64,000 bases of DNA, from the NCBI RefSeq assembly GCF_014205685.1, contig NZ_JACIIU010000004.1, positions 62,001 through 126,000 of the forward strand, given 5' to 3'. The stretch is from Paenochrobactrum gallinarii (GTDB taxonomy: Bacteria > Pseudomonadota > Alphaproteobacteria > Rhizobiales > Rhizobiaceae). Positions within the stretch are counted from its first letter, which is position 1. Each line of letters begins with the position of its first letter. The notes under the pieces are model-generated. The model was given only the letters and a program-made list of their open reading frames with translations, did no database searches and was not told where the DNA came from. A program made the position numbers and the translations under genes. Of the stretch, positions 1-8,858 are shown in pieces.

Positions 1-1
1 T

Positions 2-691
2 TTCCCAGGCGTGGTGATTGCTTATATTATCGGCATTCCATTTGCGATCGGCGCTTTTATAGCGGGCATGTTTTGTGCGGTTTCAACTGGTTTCCTCAAA
101 GAAAACAGCCGCATCAAACAAGATACTGTGATGGGCGTGGTGTTTTCAGGCATGTTTGGCTTGGGGCTGGTTCTCTATGTCAAAATCGAAACCACCGTTC
201 ACCTCAACCATATCCTTTTTGGTGATATGCTGGGGGTTAATGTTCAGGACATCATCGAAACCGGTCTGATTGCATTGGCCGTCACAGCTATTCTCACGGT
301 CAAATGGCGTGATTTCCTGTTGCATGCTTTTGATGCCGCCCATGCGCGTGCCGTCGGTCTGCCAGTGCGCTTGCTTCATTACGGCTTGCTTTGCATGATC
401 TCGCTCACCATTGTCGGTGCGCTGACAGCAGTGGGGATCATTCTGGCGATCGCCTTGCTGATTGCACCGGGTGCGATCGCGTTTCTGCTTACACGCAAGT
501 TCAGCTCCATGCTGATAACCGCCATTGTGGTCGGATTAAGCACCTCGTTCCTTGGTGTTTATATTTCCTTCTTCATTGATAGTGCACCAGCACCCACAAT
601 CGTTCTGCTGATGGCAATCTGCTTTATCGCAGCCTTCACCACCGCTACCCGCAAGGCAGCACGTATCGAGGCACAACACACATCGTCTTGA
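2..691 (+). CDS. sitD: Mn/Fe ABC transporter permease, SitD type (5'-truncated by window edge)
   Basis: Inner-membrane permease of an ABC-3 family metal importer that would move Mn2+ or Fe2+ delivered by a periplasmic binding protein. The reading frame is open from base 2, so the start lies outside the window; about 229 C-terminal residues are visible against a usual length near 280. Several hydrophobic helices are evident. The stretch around DNSRIK-type, 'DTVMGVVFSGMFGLGLVL' and 'HILFGDMLGV' matches SitD of enterobacteria and Brucella rather than ZnuB. The partner ATPase and binding protein would lie to the left. The gene ends with TGA and no strong terminator follows before the next gene. 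ZnuB-like zinc transport is the main alternative; the family is certain, the metal is inferred. Confidence 0.85.
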   Translation, partial: FPGVVIAYIIGIPFAIGAFIAGMFCAVSTGFLKENSRIKQDTVMGVVFSGMFGLGLVLYVKIETTVHLNHILFGDMLGVNVQDIIETGLIALAVTAILTVKWRDFLLHAFDAAHARAVGLPVRLLHYGLLCMISLTIVGALTAVGIILAIALLIAPGAIAFLLTRKFSSMLITAIVVGLSTSFLGVYISFFIDSAPAPTIVLLMAICFIAAFTTATRKAARIEAQHTSS

Positions 692-751
692 AAGCGTGTA
701 TAAAACAATGCAATGTGAAGGCATAAACATCAAAGACTGACGGAGATGATC

Positions 752-1318
752 ATGCCTTCACAAAACACCTCGGCACAAAACACCTCGGCACAAAATGTGC
801 TGGATTTCTGGTTCTCGGAGAATGTCGAGAAATATTGGTTTGTCCGCAGCGATGATCTCGATGAAGACATCAAGCAACGCTTTTCTGCGCTTTATGAGCA
901 GGCCCATAGCGGCGCGCTGGATGCATGGGGCAATGAATTACACTCCGCCCTCGCCCTCACCATTATTCTCGATCAGTTTCCGCGCAATATGTTCCGCGGT
1001 ACCGGCCGCGCGTTTGAGAGCGATGCCAAAGCACGCATGATTGCCAAAGCAGCTCTTGAAAAGGGCTATGACCAGCAATTAACAGCGAAAGAGCGTGCCT
1101 TTTTCTACCTGCCGTTGATGCATAGCGAAGACCTGAATGATCAGAAAAAAAGCGTCGCGCTTTATGAAGCGCTGGGCAACGCCAATTCACTGGATTATGC
1201 ACATCAGCACCTGGATATCATCGCACAATTTGGCCGTTTTCCGCATCGCAATGTGGCGTTGAAACGTGAAAACACGAGCCAAGAAACCGAGTTTCTTAAA
1301 ACTCATTCGGGCTTTTAA
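752..1318 (+). CDS. DUF924 family protein
   Basis: About 188 residues, of the DUF924 family, an alpha-helical, TPR-like family of unknown biochemical role. Diagnostic stretches are 'VLDFWF' near the N-terminus, 'LALTIILDQFPRNMFRGT' in the middle and a C-terminal 'FGRFPHRN'. I prefer the ATG at 752 over the one at 746 because GGAG at 742-745 lies six bases before 752 but directly abuts 746. The N-terminus carries a short in-frame repeat (QNTSA twice) before the conserved domain starts. It appears monocistronic, separated from ddh by 139 bases that hold a strong hairpin. No function should be assigned beyond family membership. Confidence 0.85.
   Translation: MPSQNTSAQNTSAQNVLDFWFSENVEKYWFVRSDDLDEDIKQRFSALYEQAHSGALDAWGNELHSALALTIILDQFPRNMFRGTGRAFESDAKARMIAKAALEKGYDQQLTAKERAFFYLPLMHSEDLNDQKKSVALYEALGNANSLDYAHQHLDIIAQFGRFPHRNVALKRENTSQETEFLKTHSGF
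760..795 (+). repeat. 15-bp in-frame tandem repeat, 2.4 copies
   Basis: The unit ACAAAACACCTCGGC occurs at 760-774 and 775-789 and is followed by a partial copy, ACAAAA, at 790-795. It lies in the first codons of the DUF924 gene and adds five residues per copy (QNTSA), so copy-number change would not break the frame. The repeated part precedes the conserved domain. It could be a slippage-prone tract or a fixed duplication. Confidence 0.9.
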
Positions 1319-1355
1319 AGCTTCATTTTTCCCTTTTAAAAAATCGCAATTCCGC

Positions 1356-1389
1356 CCTCAGATCAGGAACAGAAATTCTTGATCTGAGG
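1356..1389. promoter_or_regulatory. Strong inverted repeat upstream of ddh
   Basis: Arms at 1356-1369 and 1376-1389 pair over 14 positions with one G-U wobble and a six-base loop. It lies 38 bases after the DUF924 stop and about 68 bases before the ddh start. No T tract follows on the plus strand, so it is a poor intrinsic terminator. A 5' leader hairpin, an operator or an mRNA-stabilising element are possible. Confidence 0.5.
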
Positions 1390-1457
1390 TCGTTATGTGC
1401 TATCGGTTTTTTGACTGATAAAAGCCACCCAAAGCTTAACTATAAGGACATATCATT

Positions 1458-2444
1458 ATGGCTGAACTCATCCGTATCGCCATTGCCGGCCACGGAAACC
1501 TAGGACGCGGCGTTGAAGCAGCCATCAAGAAAAATCCTGACATGCAACTGACGGGCATTTACACCCGCCGCCCACCGGCACAGGTGTCGCCATTGACCGA
1601 AAATGTGCAGGTTTTCAGCATGGATGAGCTGAAAAACCATCAGGATAAAATTGACGTTTTGATTTTGTGCGGCGGCTCCAAGCAGGACTTGCCGGAACAG
1701 GGACCGGAACTGGCTGCCCTTTTCAACACAGTTGACAGCTTCGATACGCATGCACGCATTCCGGAATATTTTGCCGCCATTGATGCTGCTGCACTGCCAA
1801 ATAAAAGAACTGCGCTGATTTCTGCCGGCTGGGATCCGGGCATGTTCTCAATCAACCGTGTAATGAGCGAAGCCCTTCTTCCGGACGGCGAAACCTACAC
1901 CTTCTGGGGTGACGGTCTCAGCCAAGGCCATTCTGATGCAATCCGCCGTGTGGCGGGCGTTGCTGGTGGCGTGCAATATACCCGCCCTGTGCCGGAAGCC
2001 ATCGAAAAGGTGCGCAGCGCCTCGCGCCCTGTGCTGACCACCCGTGAAAAGCACAAGCGTGAATGCTTCGTTGTTTTGCAGGAAGGTGCTGATGCTGATA
2101 CTGTGCGTGAAAAAATCGTCACCATGCCGGATTATTTTGCCGATTACGACACCACGGTCAATTTCATCTCGGCTGAAGAACTGGCACGCGACCATCAGGC
2201 GATGGTGCATGGCGGTTTTGTTATTCGCAGCGGCAATACTTCCGACCAGAATGCACAAGTGGTGGAATATAGCCTGAAGCTTGACAGCAATCCGGAATTT
2301 ACCGCCAGCGTTCTGGTGACCTATGCACGCGCAGTGCATCGCATGGCACAATCCGGCCAGCATGGTGCCAAAACTGTGTTTGATGTCGCCCCTGGCCTTC
2401 TCTCGGTCAAATCAGCTGCACAATTGCGCGCTGAACTGCTCTGA
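1458..2444 (+). CDS. ddh: meso-diaminopimelate D-dehydrogenase
   Basis: NADPH-dependent cytosolic enzyme that reductively aminates L-2-amino-6-oxopimelate to meso-diaminopimelate, giving lysine and peptidoglycan precursor in one step instead of the succinylase or acetylase route. The 328 residues match the family length. A Rossmann GHGNLG motif is at residues 11-16, 'GWDPGM' at about 124-129 and 'DGLSQGHSDAIRR' at about 152-164, all hallmarks of Ddh. Start ATG is preceded by AAGGA. The gene is alone between a hairpin upstream and a clear terminator downstream. Ddh is best known from Corynebacterium, Bacteroidetes and some Bacillales and is patchy in alphaproteobacteria, which usually use the DapD/DapE/DapF route, so horizontal acquisition is a reasonable inference. 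The family call is very secure. Confidence 0.95.
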   Translation: MAELIRIAIAGHGNLGRGVEAAIKKNPDMQLTGIYTRRPPAQVSPLTENVQVFSMDELKNHQDKIDVLILCGGSKQDLPEQGPELAALFNTVDSFDTHARIPEYFAAIDAAALPNKRTALISAGWDPGMFSINRVMSEALLPDGETYTFWGDGLSQGHSDAIRRVAGVAGGVQYTRPVPEAIEKVRSASRPVLTTREKHKRECFVVLQEGADADTVREKIVTMPDYFADYDTTVNFISAEELARDHQAMVHGGFVIRSGNTSDQNAQVVEYSLKLDSNPEFTASVLVTYARAVHRMAQSGQHGAKTVFDVAPGLLSVKSAAQLRAELL

Positions 2445-2468
2445 TTCTTTTTTGCAGTGAATAACAGA

Positions 2469-2500
2469 AGCTCTGGTTCAACCGAACCGGAGCTTTTTTG
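2469..2500 (+). terminator. Rho-independent terminator after ddh
   Basis: Arms at 2469-2479 and 2484-2494 pair over 11 positions with one wobble, the loop is four bases, and TTTTTTG follows. It ends the ddh transcript. Confidence 0.85.
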
Positions 2501-2658
2501 TTTTTAAACGCATAAAAAATGCGCGGCAAATAGCAGGGCAACGACCAGCGCAGAATCATAACAAATGACGATTGCAAAACCTTTGCCTGCGAAAATGCTC
2601 AAAAGATTGAGAACCCCACGGCGCACCAGTTAATTCAAATTGTAAAAAGGGGGGAAGC

Positions 2659-2733
2659 TGGTGCTGCGAGGGAGGTTCGAACTCCCGACCTCTCCATTAC
2701 CAATGGAGTGCTCTACCACTGAGCTACCGCAGC
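2659..2733 (-). tRNA. tRNA-Thr (GGT anticodon)
   Basis: Read on the minus strand the sequence folds into a cloverleaf: acceptor GCTGCGG with TCGCAGC, D arm AGCTCAGTGGTAGAGC, an anticodon stem CTCCA/TGGAG around the loop TTGGTAA (anticodon GGT, decoding ACC), and a T arm with GTTCGAA. The discriminator is A and CCA is encoded at 2661-2659. It stands alone, divergent from the small gene to its right. Confidence 0.95.
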
Positions 2734-2874
2734 AAACACTTGATTGCGGCGGACTTCTGCCACATAAGAACCAAAACCGCAAGATAGCAATTGTAATTCT
2801 TTTTTCAGATTGTGGAAATCCGCGTTTGCTGGCACGGCAGATAGCCTTTTCCCACTGATCAGTCCAGAGCAAAA

Positions 2875-3081
2875 ATGAACATGAGTGAAGATAAACCATT
2901 AACAGAACAGGAAAAACAGCGTTTAGCACAGGAAAAACGCCGCTCCGAGCAATTAAGAGCGAATCTTCAGCGCCGGAAAGCACAGGTTCGTGCCCGCAGA
3001 GCCGGTGCAGAAGACAGCCGCCAAGAGGGAATCAAAGCTGCATCCACACCGGAAAATCCTGAAAAAGATGAAAAAGTTTGA
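2875..3081 (+). CDS. Small highly charged hypothetical protein upstream of murA
   Basis: A 68-residue, very hydrophilic protein dominated by Lys, Arg, Glu and Gln, with a helical, probably coiled-coil core around residues 11-45 ('RRSEQLRANLQRRKAQVRAR'). It has no signal peptide and no membrane segment. Small proteins of this composition are commonly annotated just before murA in Rhizobiales, which supports it being real; function is unknown. The start could be ATG 2875 or ATG 2881; neither has a strong Shine-Dalgarno sequence. A gap of 283 bases without a recognisable element separates it from murA. Confidence 0.6.
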   Translation: MNMSEDKPLTEQEKQRLAQEKRRSEQLRANLQRRKAQVRARRAGAEDSRQEGIKAASTPENPEKDEKV

Positions 3082-3364
3082 AGAGAATCAGTCGCTTCGC
3101 GAATCACTGTGCCTTTTTAAGGTGTGTGAGTCGCTCAAAAACGGCTTATTCCTTGATACGAACATAATGCTTTACTAGAATCACTTCTAAGCCATAAGCC
3201 CACTTGGCATCCGCTTCACATTTCTATACCGCAACATTTAGTTTCATCCGCAGATACAGTTATTGTTTAAGCCTCACAGCGGGCATGTTTTTCATTAACC
3301 GGCGCGTTACCGGTTTGATGTAAAAAAGATAATGACTTCCCAGCGGCTCATAAGGTTAAACAGC

Positions 3365-4654
3365 ATGGATCGTATTAAAATCATCGGCGGCAATCAGCTT
3401 AACGGGGTTATTCCTATTTCCGGCGCCAAAAACGCAGCTCTTCCGTTGATGATTGCGTCACTCATGACCGACGATACGCTGACACTGGAAAATGTGCCGC
3501 ATCTGGCAGATGTGGAACAGCTGATCCGCATTCTTGGCAATCATGGCGTTGATTATTCCGTCAATGGCCGCCGTGAGCATCAGGATAACGGCTATTCCCG
3601 CACCATACATTTTACCGCCCGTAATATTGTCGACACCACCGCTCCTTATGAGCTGGTCTCCAAAATGCGTGCAAGCTTCTGGGTCATTGGTCCGTTGCTG
3701 GCACGTATGGGTGAAGCTAATGTATCGCTGCCGGGCGGCTGCGCCATCGGTACACGTCCGGTTGATTTGCTGCTTGAGTGCCTGATTGCGCTGGGTGCTG
3801 AAATCGATATCGACAATGGCTATGCCAAGGCACGTGCACCAAACGGCCTGATCGGTACAGAATATACTTTTCCGAAAGTATCTGTCGGTGCCACCCACGT
3901 CATGCTGATGGCCGCAGCTTTGGCAAAAGGTGAAACCATCATCCACAATGCGGCGCGTGAGCCGGAAGTGGTCAATCTTGCCGACTGCCTCAATGCGATG
4001 GGGGCAAAAATTTCCGGTGCCGGTAACAGCACAATTACAATTCAAGGCGTTACCAACCTGACCGGTGCCCGCGTACGTGTCATTCCTGACCGTATCGAAA
4101 CCGGCACTTACGCTATGGCGGTTGCCATGACCGGCGGCGATGTTCTGTTGAAGGGCGCTAAAGAAGAGCTGTTGAGCGAAGCACTTGATACATTGCGCCA
4201 GACAGGTGCCGAAATCACCTCCACGCCGGAAGGAATCCGCGTGGCGCGTAATGGCAATGGCATTAAGCCGGTTGATATCACCACTGAGCCTTTTCCGGGC
4301 TTCCCGACCGATTTGCAGGCGCAGTTCATGGGGCTGATGACCAAAGCGCAGGGCACATCCAAAATCACCGAAACCATTTTTGAAAACCGCTTCATGCATG
4401 TGCAGGAACTGGCGCGTCTGGGCGCGAAAATTTCGCTCTCCGGCCAGACAGCCACGGTTGAAGGCGTTGAGCGTCTGAAAGGTGCGCCGGTCATGGCAAC
4501 CGATCTGCGCGCATCCGCTTCGCTGGTTATTGCCGGTCTTGCCGCTGAGGGCGAAACCATCATCAACCGTGTCTATCATCTTGATCGCGGCTTTGAACAT
4601 CTGGAAGAAAAGCTCTCCCGTTGTGGTGCGCAGATTGAACGCATCAGCGGTTAA
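3365..4654 (+). CDS. murA: UDP-N-acetylglucosamine 1-carboxyvinyltransferase
   Basis: Cytosolic enzyme that transfers enolpyruvate from PEP to UDP-GlcNAc, the committed step of peptidoglycan synthesis and target of fosfomycin. From ATG 3365 the protein has 429 residues, the family length. K22-N23 ('GAKNAALP') and the catalytic Cys126 in '[11 protein letters not shown]' are present, so it is of the fosfomycin-sensitive Cys type. An in-frame ATG at 3332 would add 11 residues, but AAGG at 3352-3355 favours 3365. A terminator follows, so murA is probably not cotranscribed with DUF2948. Confidence 0.97.
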   Translation: MDRIKIIGGNQLNGVIPISGAKNAALPLMIASLMTDDTLTLENVPHLADVEQLIRILGNHGVDYSVNGRREHQDNGYSRTIHFTARNIVDTTAPYELVSKMRASFWVIGPLLARMGEANVSLPGGCAIGTRPVDLLLECLIALGAEIDIDNGYAKARAPNGLIGTEYTFPKVSVGATHVMLMAAALAKGETIIHNAAREPEVVNLADCLNAMGAKISGAGNSTITIQGVTNLTGARVRVIPDRIETGTYAMAVAMTGGDVLLKGAKEELLSEALDTLRQTGAEITSTPEGIRVARNGNGIKPVDITTEPFPGFPTDLQAQFMGLMTKAQGTSKITETIFENRFMHVQELARLGAKISLSGQTATVEGVERLKGAPVMATDLRASASLVIAGLAAEGETIINRVYHLDRGFEHLEEKLSRCGAQIERISG

Positions 4655-4686
4655 GCAAGTTTTTTAAAGTTCTGTTTGAAAAGAAC

Positions 4687-4732
4687 GGGCGGTTTTGAGG
4701 CAGATTACACCTCAGACCGCCCTTCTTTTTTG
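4687..4732 (+). terminator. Rho-independent terminator after murA
   Basis: GGGCGGT at 4687-4693 pairs with ACCGCCC at 4716-4722, with additional GAGG/CCTC pairing inside, followed by TTCTTTTTT. Confidence 0.8.
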
Positions 4733-4849
4733 GCTTTTTAAATGCTGGCAGCACTTTCGCGCTATAAGGATGATTGCAGAACCAAAGGGTTATGTGGCAT
4801 GACAGAATAAAGCAGGATTCAAGACTTCAAGCCAAAGGTGAACAAAGAT

Positions 4850-5308
4850 ATGCTGAAATTGATGGCACTCGATCAGGAAGATCTGCAAATCATTTCCGCG
4901 CATCTGCAAGATGCCGTGCTCAAACCTGCCGATATTCAATATCTCCACCAGGAAAAGCGTTTTATCCTCACTATGAACCGCTTTGTCTGGGAAGGGGCGC
5001 AATCCGGTTTTAAACTGAAACTCTTTGGCAAGCGCAGCTATGAACGCCGCCGCTCAAGCCTGCATTTCAACCGTGTTTTAAGTGTCAAAACCGTCGGCAT
5101 CAATCGCGACAGCGATCAGGATGTACTTTCCCTGCTTTCCATCAGTTTCACTGAAACAGAAGCGCCGCATGGCACGGTGGAGCTGATTTTTGCCGAACGT
5201 AATGGCACAAAACCGGCTATTCGCCTTGACGTGGAGTGTATTGAGGCGCAAATCACTGATCTGGGGCCTGCCTGGGAAACAAATGCCAAGCCAAAACATG
5301 GTGTTTAA
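4850..5308 (+). CDS. DUF2948 family protein
   Basis: About 152 residues of the alphaproteobacterial DUF2948 family, characterised by an N-terminal 'MLKLMALDQEDLQIISAHLQDAV' type segment (here residues 1-23) and 'RFVWEG' near residue 45. Its function is unknown. It sits between murA and hisD, its usual place in Rhizobiales. Start choice is uncertain: ATG 4850 agrees with the family N-terminus, while an in-frame GTG at 4838 would add four residues. The protein looks soluble, with no signal peptide or membrane segment. It probably shares a transcript with hisD and the genes after it. Confidence 0.88.
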   Translation: MLKLMALDQEDLQIISAHLQDAVLKPADIQYLHQEKRFILTMNRFVWEGAQSGFKLKLFGKRSYERRRSSLHFNRVLSVKTVGINRDSDQDVLSLLSISFTETEAPHGTVELIFAERNGTKPAIRLDVECIEAQITDLGPAWETNAKPKHGV

Positions 5309-5393
5309 GGCCTGTTGCTGATACTGCTATGCCTGAACAAGAAATGTTCAGACACAGCCGGATGCCAATAAGAATTTAAGAAGGAATACCAGC

Positions 5394-6686
5394 GTGGTTC
5401 AAACGCTTCGTCAAAGCAGTCCTGATTTCGAAGAGAAGTTTGCTGAATTTCTAAACAGCAAGCGTGAAGTTTCCGCCGATGTGGATCGGGTGGTACGCGA
5501 AATCGTGGATCATGTGCGTCGTGACGGCGATAAAGCGCTGATTTCCTATTCCAAAACTTTCGACCGTATCGATCTGGAAAAAACCGGCATTGCCGTTACC
5601 AGCGAAGAAATCGACGAAGCTTTCAAGCTTGCTCCGGCCTCGACCGTTGAAGCATTGAAACTGGCGCGCGACCGCATCGAAGCCCACCACGCCCGCCAGA
5701 TGCCGCAAGATGACCGCTATACAGACGCTTTGGGCGTGGAGCTCGGCTCGCGCTGGACAGCTATTGAAGCTGTCGGCCTTTATGTGCCGGGCGGCACTGC
5801 AAGCTATCCAAGTTCGGTTTTGATGAATGCCGTGCCTGCACGCGTTGCAGGTGTTGAGCGCATCGTCATGGTTGTACCTTCGCCGGACGGGATTTTAAAC
5901 CCGCTGGTGCTGGTGGCTGCACGCCTTGCCGGTGTATCTGAAATTTACCGCGTCGGCGGTGCGCAGGCGATTGCCGCTCTTGCCTATGGCACCGAAACTA
6001 TCAAACCGGTTGCCAAAATTGTCGGGCCCGGCAATGCCTATGTGGCAGCCGCCAAGCGCATTGTGTTCGGAACCGTTGGCATTGATATGATTGCGGGGCC
6101 TTCCGAAGTGCTGGTTATTGCCGACAGCGATAATAATCCTGACTGGATTGCCGCCGATCTACTGGCACAAGCCGAGCATGACACAGCCGCACAATCCATC
6201 CTGATGACCAATGATGAAGCTTTGGCCAAGGCAGTGGAAGAAGCGGTTGAGCGTCAGCTTAAAACTTTATCACGCAGTGAAACAGCGGCTGCAAGCTGGC
6301 GTGATTATGGCGCGGTTATTCTGGTGGATGACTTTGAACAAGCTATTCCGCTCGCCAATCGTATTGCAGCCGAACATCTGGAAATTGCCACAGAAAATGC
6401 TGAAGAGCTGGTGGATAGAATCCACAATGCCGGTTCTATTTTCATTGGGAAATATACGCCGGAAGTGATCGGTGACTATGTTGGCGGCTGTAACCACGTG
6501 CTGCCGACAGCCCGTTCGGCACGTTTTTCATCCGGCCTTTCTGTGCTTGATTATGTCAAACGCAGCTCTATTCTAAAGCTCGGACCTGAACAGCTGCGCG
6601 CCTTAGGCCCGGCTGCTATTGACATCGCCCGTGCCGAAGGCCTTGATGCCCACGCACAATCGGTTGCAATCAGATTGAATCTTTGA
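5394..6686 (+). CDS. hisD: Histidinol dehydrogenase
   Basis: Zinc enzyme that oxidises L-histidinol to L-histidine in two NAD-dependent steps, the last steps of histidine synthesis. The protein has 430 residues, normal length. The zinc ligands Gln259 and His262 ('LAQAEHD') fall exactly at the E. coli positions, and 'YVPGG', 'GPGNAYV' and the C-terminal 'GGCNHVLPT' are intact. The start is GTG 5394 with AAGGAA upstream. hisD leads a run of close genes (UPF0262, phosphatase) and lies away from the his cluster at the right end of the window, as in other Rhizobiales. Confidence 0.97.
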   Translation: MVQTLRQSSPDFEEKFAEFLNSKREVSADVDRVVREIVDHVRRDGDKALISYSKTFDRIDLEKTGIAVTSEEIDEAFKLAPASTVEALKLARDRIEAHHARQMPQDDRYTDALGVELGSRWTAIEAVGLYVPGGTASYPSSVLMNAVPARVAGVERIVMVVPSPDGILNPLVLVAARLAGVSEIYRVGGAQAIAALAYGTETIKPVAKIVGPGNAYVAAAKRIVFGTVGIDMIAGPSEVLVIADSDNNPDWIAADLLAQAEHDTAAQSILMTNDEALAKAVEEAVERQLKTLSRSETAAASWRDYGAVILVDDFEQAIPLANRIAAEHLEIATENAEELVDRIHNAGSIFIGKYTPEVIGDYVGGCNHVLPTARSARFSSGLSVLDYVKRSSILKLGPEQLRALGPAAIDIARAEGLDAHAQSVAIRLNL

Positions 6687-6692
6687 GGACAT

Positions 6693-7172
6693 ATGACCAG
6701 CGGCGGTGAAGCCCGATTGATTGATGTTGAGCTGGATGAGTCCATTGGACGCTCCACGCCTGACATTGAGCATGAGCGCGCCGTCGCTATTTTTGATCTG
6801 ATTGAAGAAAACAGCTTCCGTCCCGTGGGTGACGAGATCGGCGGCCCTTACAAGTTGCGGCTTTCGCTGCTTGAAAAGCGTCTGATTTTTACCACTTCAA
6901 GGGAATGCGGAGAACTTGTTGCCACGCATATTTTGTCGCTCACCCCTTTGCGGCGCGTTGTGCGCGATTATTTTATGATCTGCGAAAGCTATTATGAAGC
7001 CATCCGCTCTGCCACACCCAGCAAGATTGAAGCCATTGATATGGGGCGCAGAGGTCTGCACAATGAAGGCTCGCAAACATTACAATCCCGCCTTGAGGGC
7101 AAGATTGAGGTTGATTTTATCACCGCGCGCCGGCTGTTCACGCTGGTTTGCGTGCTGCATTGGCGGGGGTAA
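6693..7172 (+). CDS. UPF0262 family protein
   Basis: A 159-residue protein of the UPF0262 family, nearly restricted to alphaproteobacteria and of unknown function. The family stretch is visible from '[28 protein letters not shown]' in pieces through '[21 protein letters not shown]' to '[13 protein letters not shown]' and the C-terminal '[15 protein letters not shown]'. It begins six bases after hisD and ends six bases before the phosphatase, so it is translated within the hisD transcript. It has no signal peptide or obvious catalytic motif. Confidence 0.9.
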   Translation: MTSGGEARLIDVELDESIGRSTPDIEHERAVAIFDLIEENSFRPVGDEIGGPYKLRLSLLEKRLIFTTSRECGELVATHILSLTPLRRVVRDYFMICESYYEAIRSATPSKIEAIDMGRRGLHNEGSQTLQSRLEGKIEVDFITARRLFTLVCVLHWRG

Positions 7173-7178
7173 ACTTGC

Positions 7179-7655
7179 ATGATCGCCAGTGAAGATGTAT
7201 CAAGTCCCGCAGAAGATGTAGAAAAACCCCTTAAACCGGGTCTGCCCTCTTCCATTCTTTTCGTTTGCGGCAAAAACTCTATCCGTTCGCCAATGGCCGA
7301 GCTTTTAACACGCCGCATGTTGAGCAAAAGCGCTTATATTGCTTCTGCCGGCGTGAAAAAAGGAGAGCGCGACCCGTTTGTGGATGCGGTTCTGGCTGAA
7401 GAAGGTATATCGCTTGATAACCGCCAGCCCCGCGATTTGGATGAACTGGAAGACGGCTATTTTGACCTTATCATAACACTGACACCTCTGGCGCATCACA
7501 CGGTTTTGGAAAAAATGCGCGGATTTTCAGTTGATGTTGAATATTGGCCAACGCCTGATCCGACATTGCTGACCGGCTCCAGAGAGCAAATACTGGTGGC
7601 TTATCGTGATGTTCGCGATCGTTTGAAAAAACAAATCGAACAGCGTTTCGCATAA
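7179..7655 (+). CDS. Low-molecular-weight phosphotyrosine phosphatase-like protein
   Basis: A 158-residue cytosolic protein with the LMW-PTP/arsenate-reductase fold. The P-loop C30-G-K-N-S-I-R36-S fits CX5R, and a general-acid Asp is present in the C-terminal 'WPTPDPTL'. An N-terminal extension of about 22 residues precedes the fold. The P-loop lacks the usual second cysteine of thioredoxin-linked ArsC enzymes at this site, so protein-tyrosine phosphatase activity is more likely than arsenate reduction. It is the third gene of the hisD run and is a constant neighbour of hisD-UPF0262-infA in Rhizobiales; its substrate is unknown. Confidence 0.88.
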   Translation: MIASEDVSSPAEDVEKPLKPGLPSSILFVCGKNSIRSPMAELLTRRMLSKSAYIASAGVKKGERDPFVDAVLAEEGISLDNRQPRDLDELEDGYFDLIITLTPLAHHTVLEKMRGFSVDVEYWPTPDPTLLTGSREQILVAYRDVRDRLKKQIEQRFA

Positions 7656-7893
7656 TCCAGAGCATTTATATTGATGAAGATGAACCACTGAAAAAAAATG
7701 CTCTGTTTATTTTCCCACGCGCATCTTATCTGAAAGCCGCTCCACAGTTTTCAGGATGCGCTTATAGCGCATTTCAGTTGTTCACAAATGCGTCCTAATC
7801 ATATAGGTTCCGCGCAAATCCCGATGAACCGCCTTTGACGGTTTATTTTAACGACTATCAAACATAAGTTTTAAGAAAAGAAACAGGTATCGC

Positions 7894-8112
7894 ATGGCGA
7901 AAGAAGAAGTCCTCGAGTTTCCGGGCGTAGTTACTGAACTGCTGCCAAACGCAATGTTCCGCGTTAAACTCGAAAATGATCACGAAATCATCGCTCACAC
8001 CGCTGGCCGTATGCGCAAAAACCGCATCCGCGTTCTGGCAGGTGATAAAGTGCTGGTTGAAATGACCCCATATGACCTGACAAAAGGTCGTATTACCTAC
8101 CGCTTTAAGTAA
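7894..8112 (+). CDS. infA: Translation initiation factor IF-1
   Basis: A 72-residue S1/OB-fold protein that binds the 30S A site during initiation. The sequence is typical from '[13 protein letters not shown]' to '[13 protein letters not shown]', including '[16 protein letters not shown]'. AGAAAAGAAACAGG precedes the ATG. It is preceded by 238 bases without a gene, which probably hold its own promoter, and followed after about 110 bases by maf. Confidence 0.98.
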   Translation: MAKEEVLEFPGVVTELLPNAMFRVKLENDHEIIAHTAGRMRKNRIRVLAGDKVLVEMTPYDLTKGRITYRFK

Positions 8113-8222
8113 GCTTAGCTTACAAAGCTAAAGAGCTGGTATCAGTTTAACCGGTATAAGACTGACTGGTATATGTCTGGCCATTATCTCACGAGCCGAT
8201 CCTCACAAGAAAGTTTCTCCTT

Positions 8223-8849
8223 ATGAGCGCTCAGCATAAGTTGGTACTCGCATCAGGTTCCCCGCGCCGGATTGAGCTTTTGGCGCAGGCTGGCATTACG
8301 CCGGATCACATCCATCCGGCCGATATTGATGAAGCACCATTGCGCGCCGAGCATCCGCGCTCGCTCGCACGGCGCTTGTCACGCGAAAAGGCTGAAAAAG
8401 CAGCCGAACAATTGCGCGGCGATGAAGCCTATGGTGCCAGTTACATACTGGCCGCCGATACGGTGGTTGCCGTTGGCCGGCGCATGCTGCCCAAAGCTGA
8501 ACTGGAAGATGAAGCGCGCGAATGCCTGCGGCTTCTCTCCGGCCGTTCGCACAAGGTTTTCACCGGCGTCTGCCTCATTCAGCCAAACGGAAAATTGCGT
8601 CAGACAATCGTTGAAACCCGTGTCCGCTTTGAACGTCTTACCCGCACGCATCTGGATGTCTATCTGGCTTCCGGCGAATGGCGCGGTAAAGCAGGCGGTT
8701 ATGCCATTCAGGGGCTTGCCGGAAGCTTTGTCGTCAAGCTGGTTGGTTCTTATACCAATGTGGTTGGCCTGCCGCTGCATGAAACGGTAAGTCTGCTGGC
8801 AAGTGGTGATTATCCGGTCTACAATCACTGGAATACAGGCAAGGTTTAA
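8223..8849 (+). CDS. maf: Maf-like nucleoside triphosphate pyrophosphatase
   Basis: A 208-residue cytosolic house-cleaning enzyme that hydrolyses non-canonical or excess nucleoside triphosphates to monophosphates; Maf proteins were first noted for septation inhibition on overexpression. The diagnostic 'LASGSPRR' is at residues 9-16, 'ILAADTVV' near residue 78 and 'GKAGGYAIQGLAG' near residue 158. The Ala-Gly context without an Arg/Glu signature suggests the dTTP/UTP-type subfamily (YhdE-like), an inference. yacG starts nine bases after its stop and is probably cotranscribed. Confidence 0.95.
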   Translation: MSAQHKLVLASGSPRRIELLAQAGITPDHIHPADIDEAPLRAEHPRSLARRLSREKAEKAAEQLRGDEAYGASYILAADTVVAVGRRMLPKAELEDEARECLRLLSGRSHKVFTGVCLIQPNGKLRQTIVETRVRFERLTRTHLDVYLASGEWRGKAGGYAIQGLAGSFVVKLVGSYTNVVGLPLHETVSLLASGDYPVYNHWNTGKV

Positions 8850-8858
8850 ACAGCCGCT

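Noticed and set aside
2630-2983. 117-codon minus-strand frame over the tRNA-Thr
   Set aside because: It spans the tRNA and is a chance frame.
3458-4600. 380-codon minus-strand frame over murA
   Set aside because: It is the antisense of a conserved murA and the residue usage is not protein-like.
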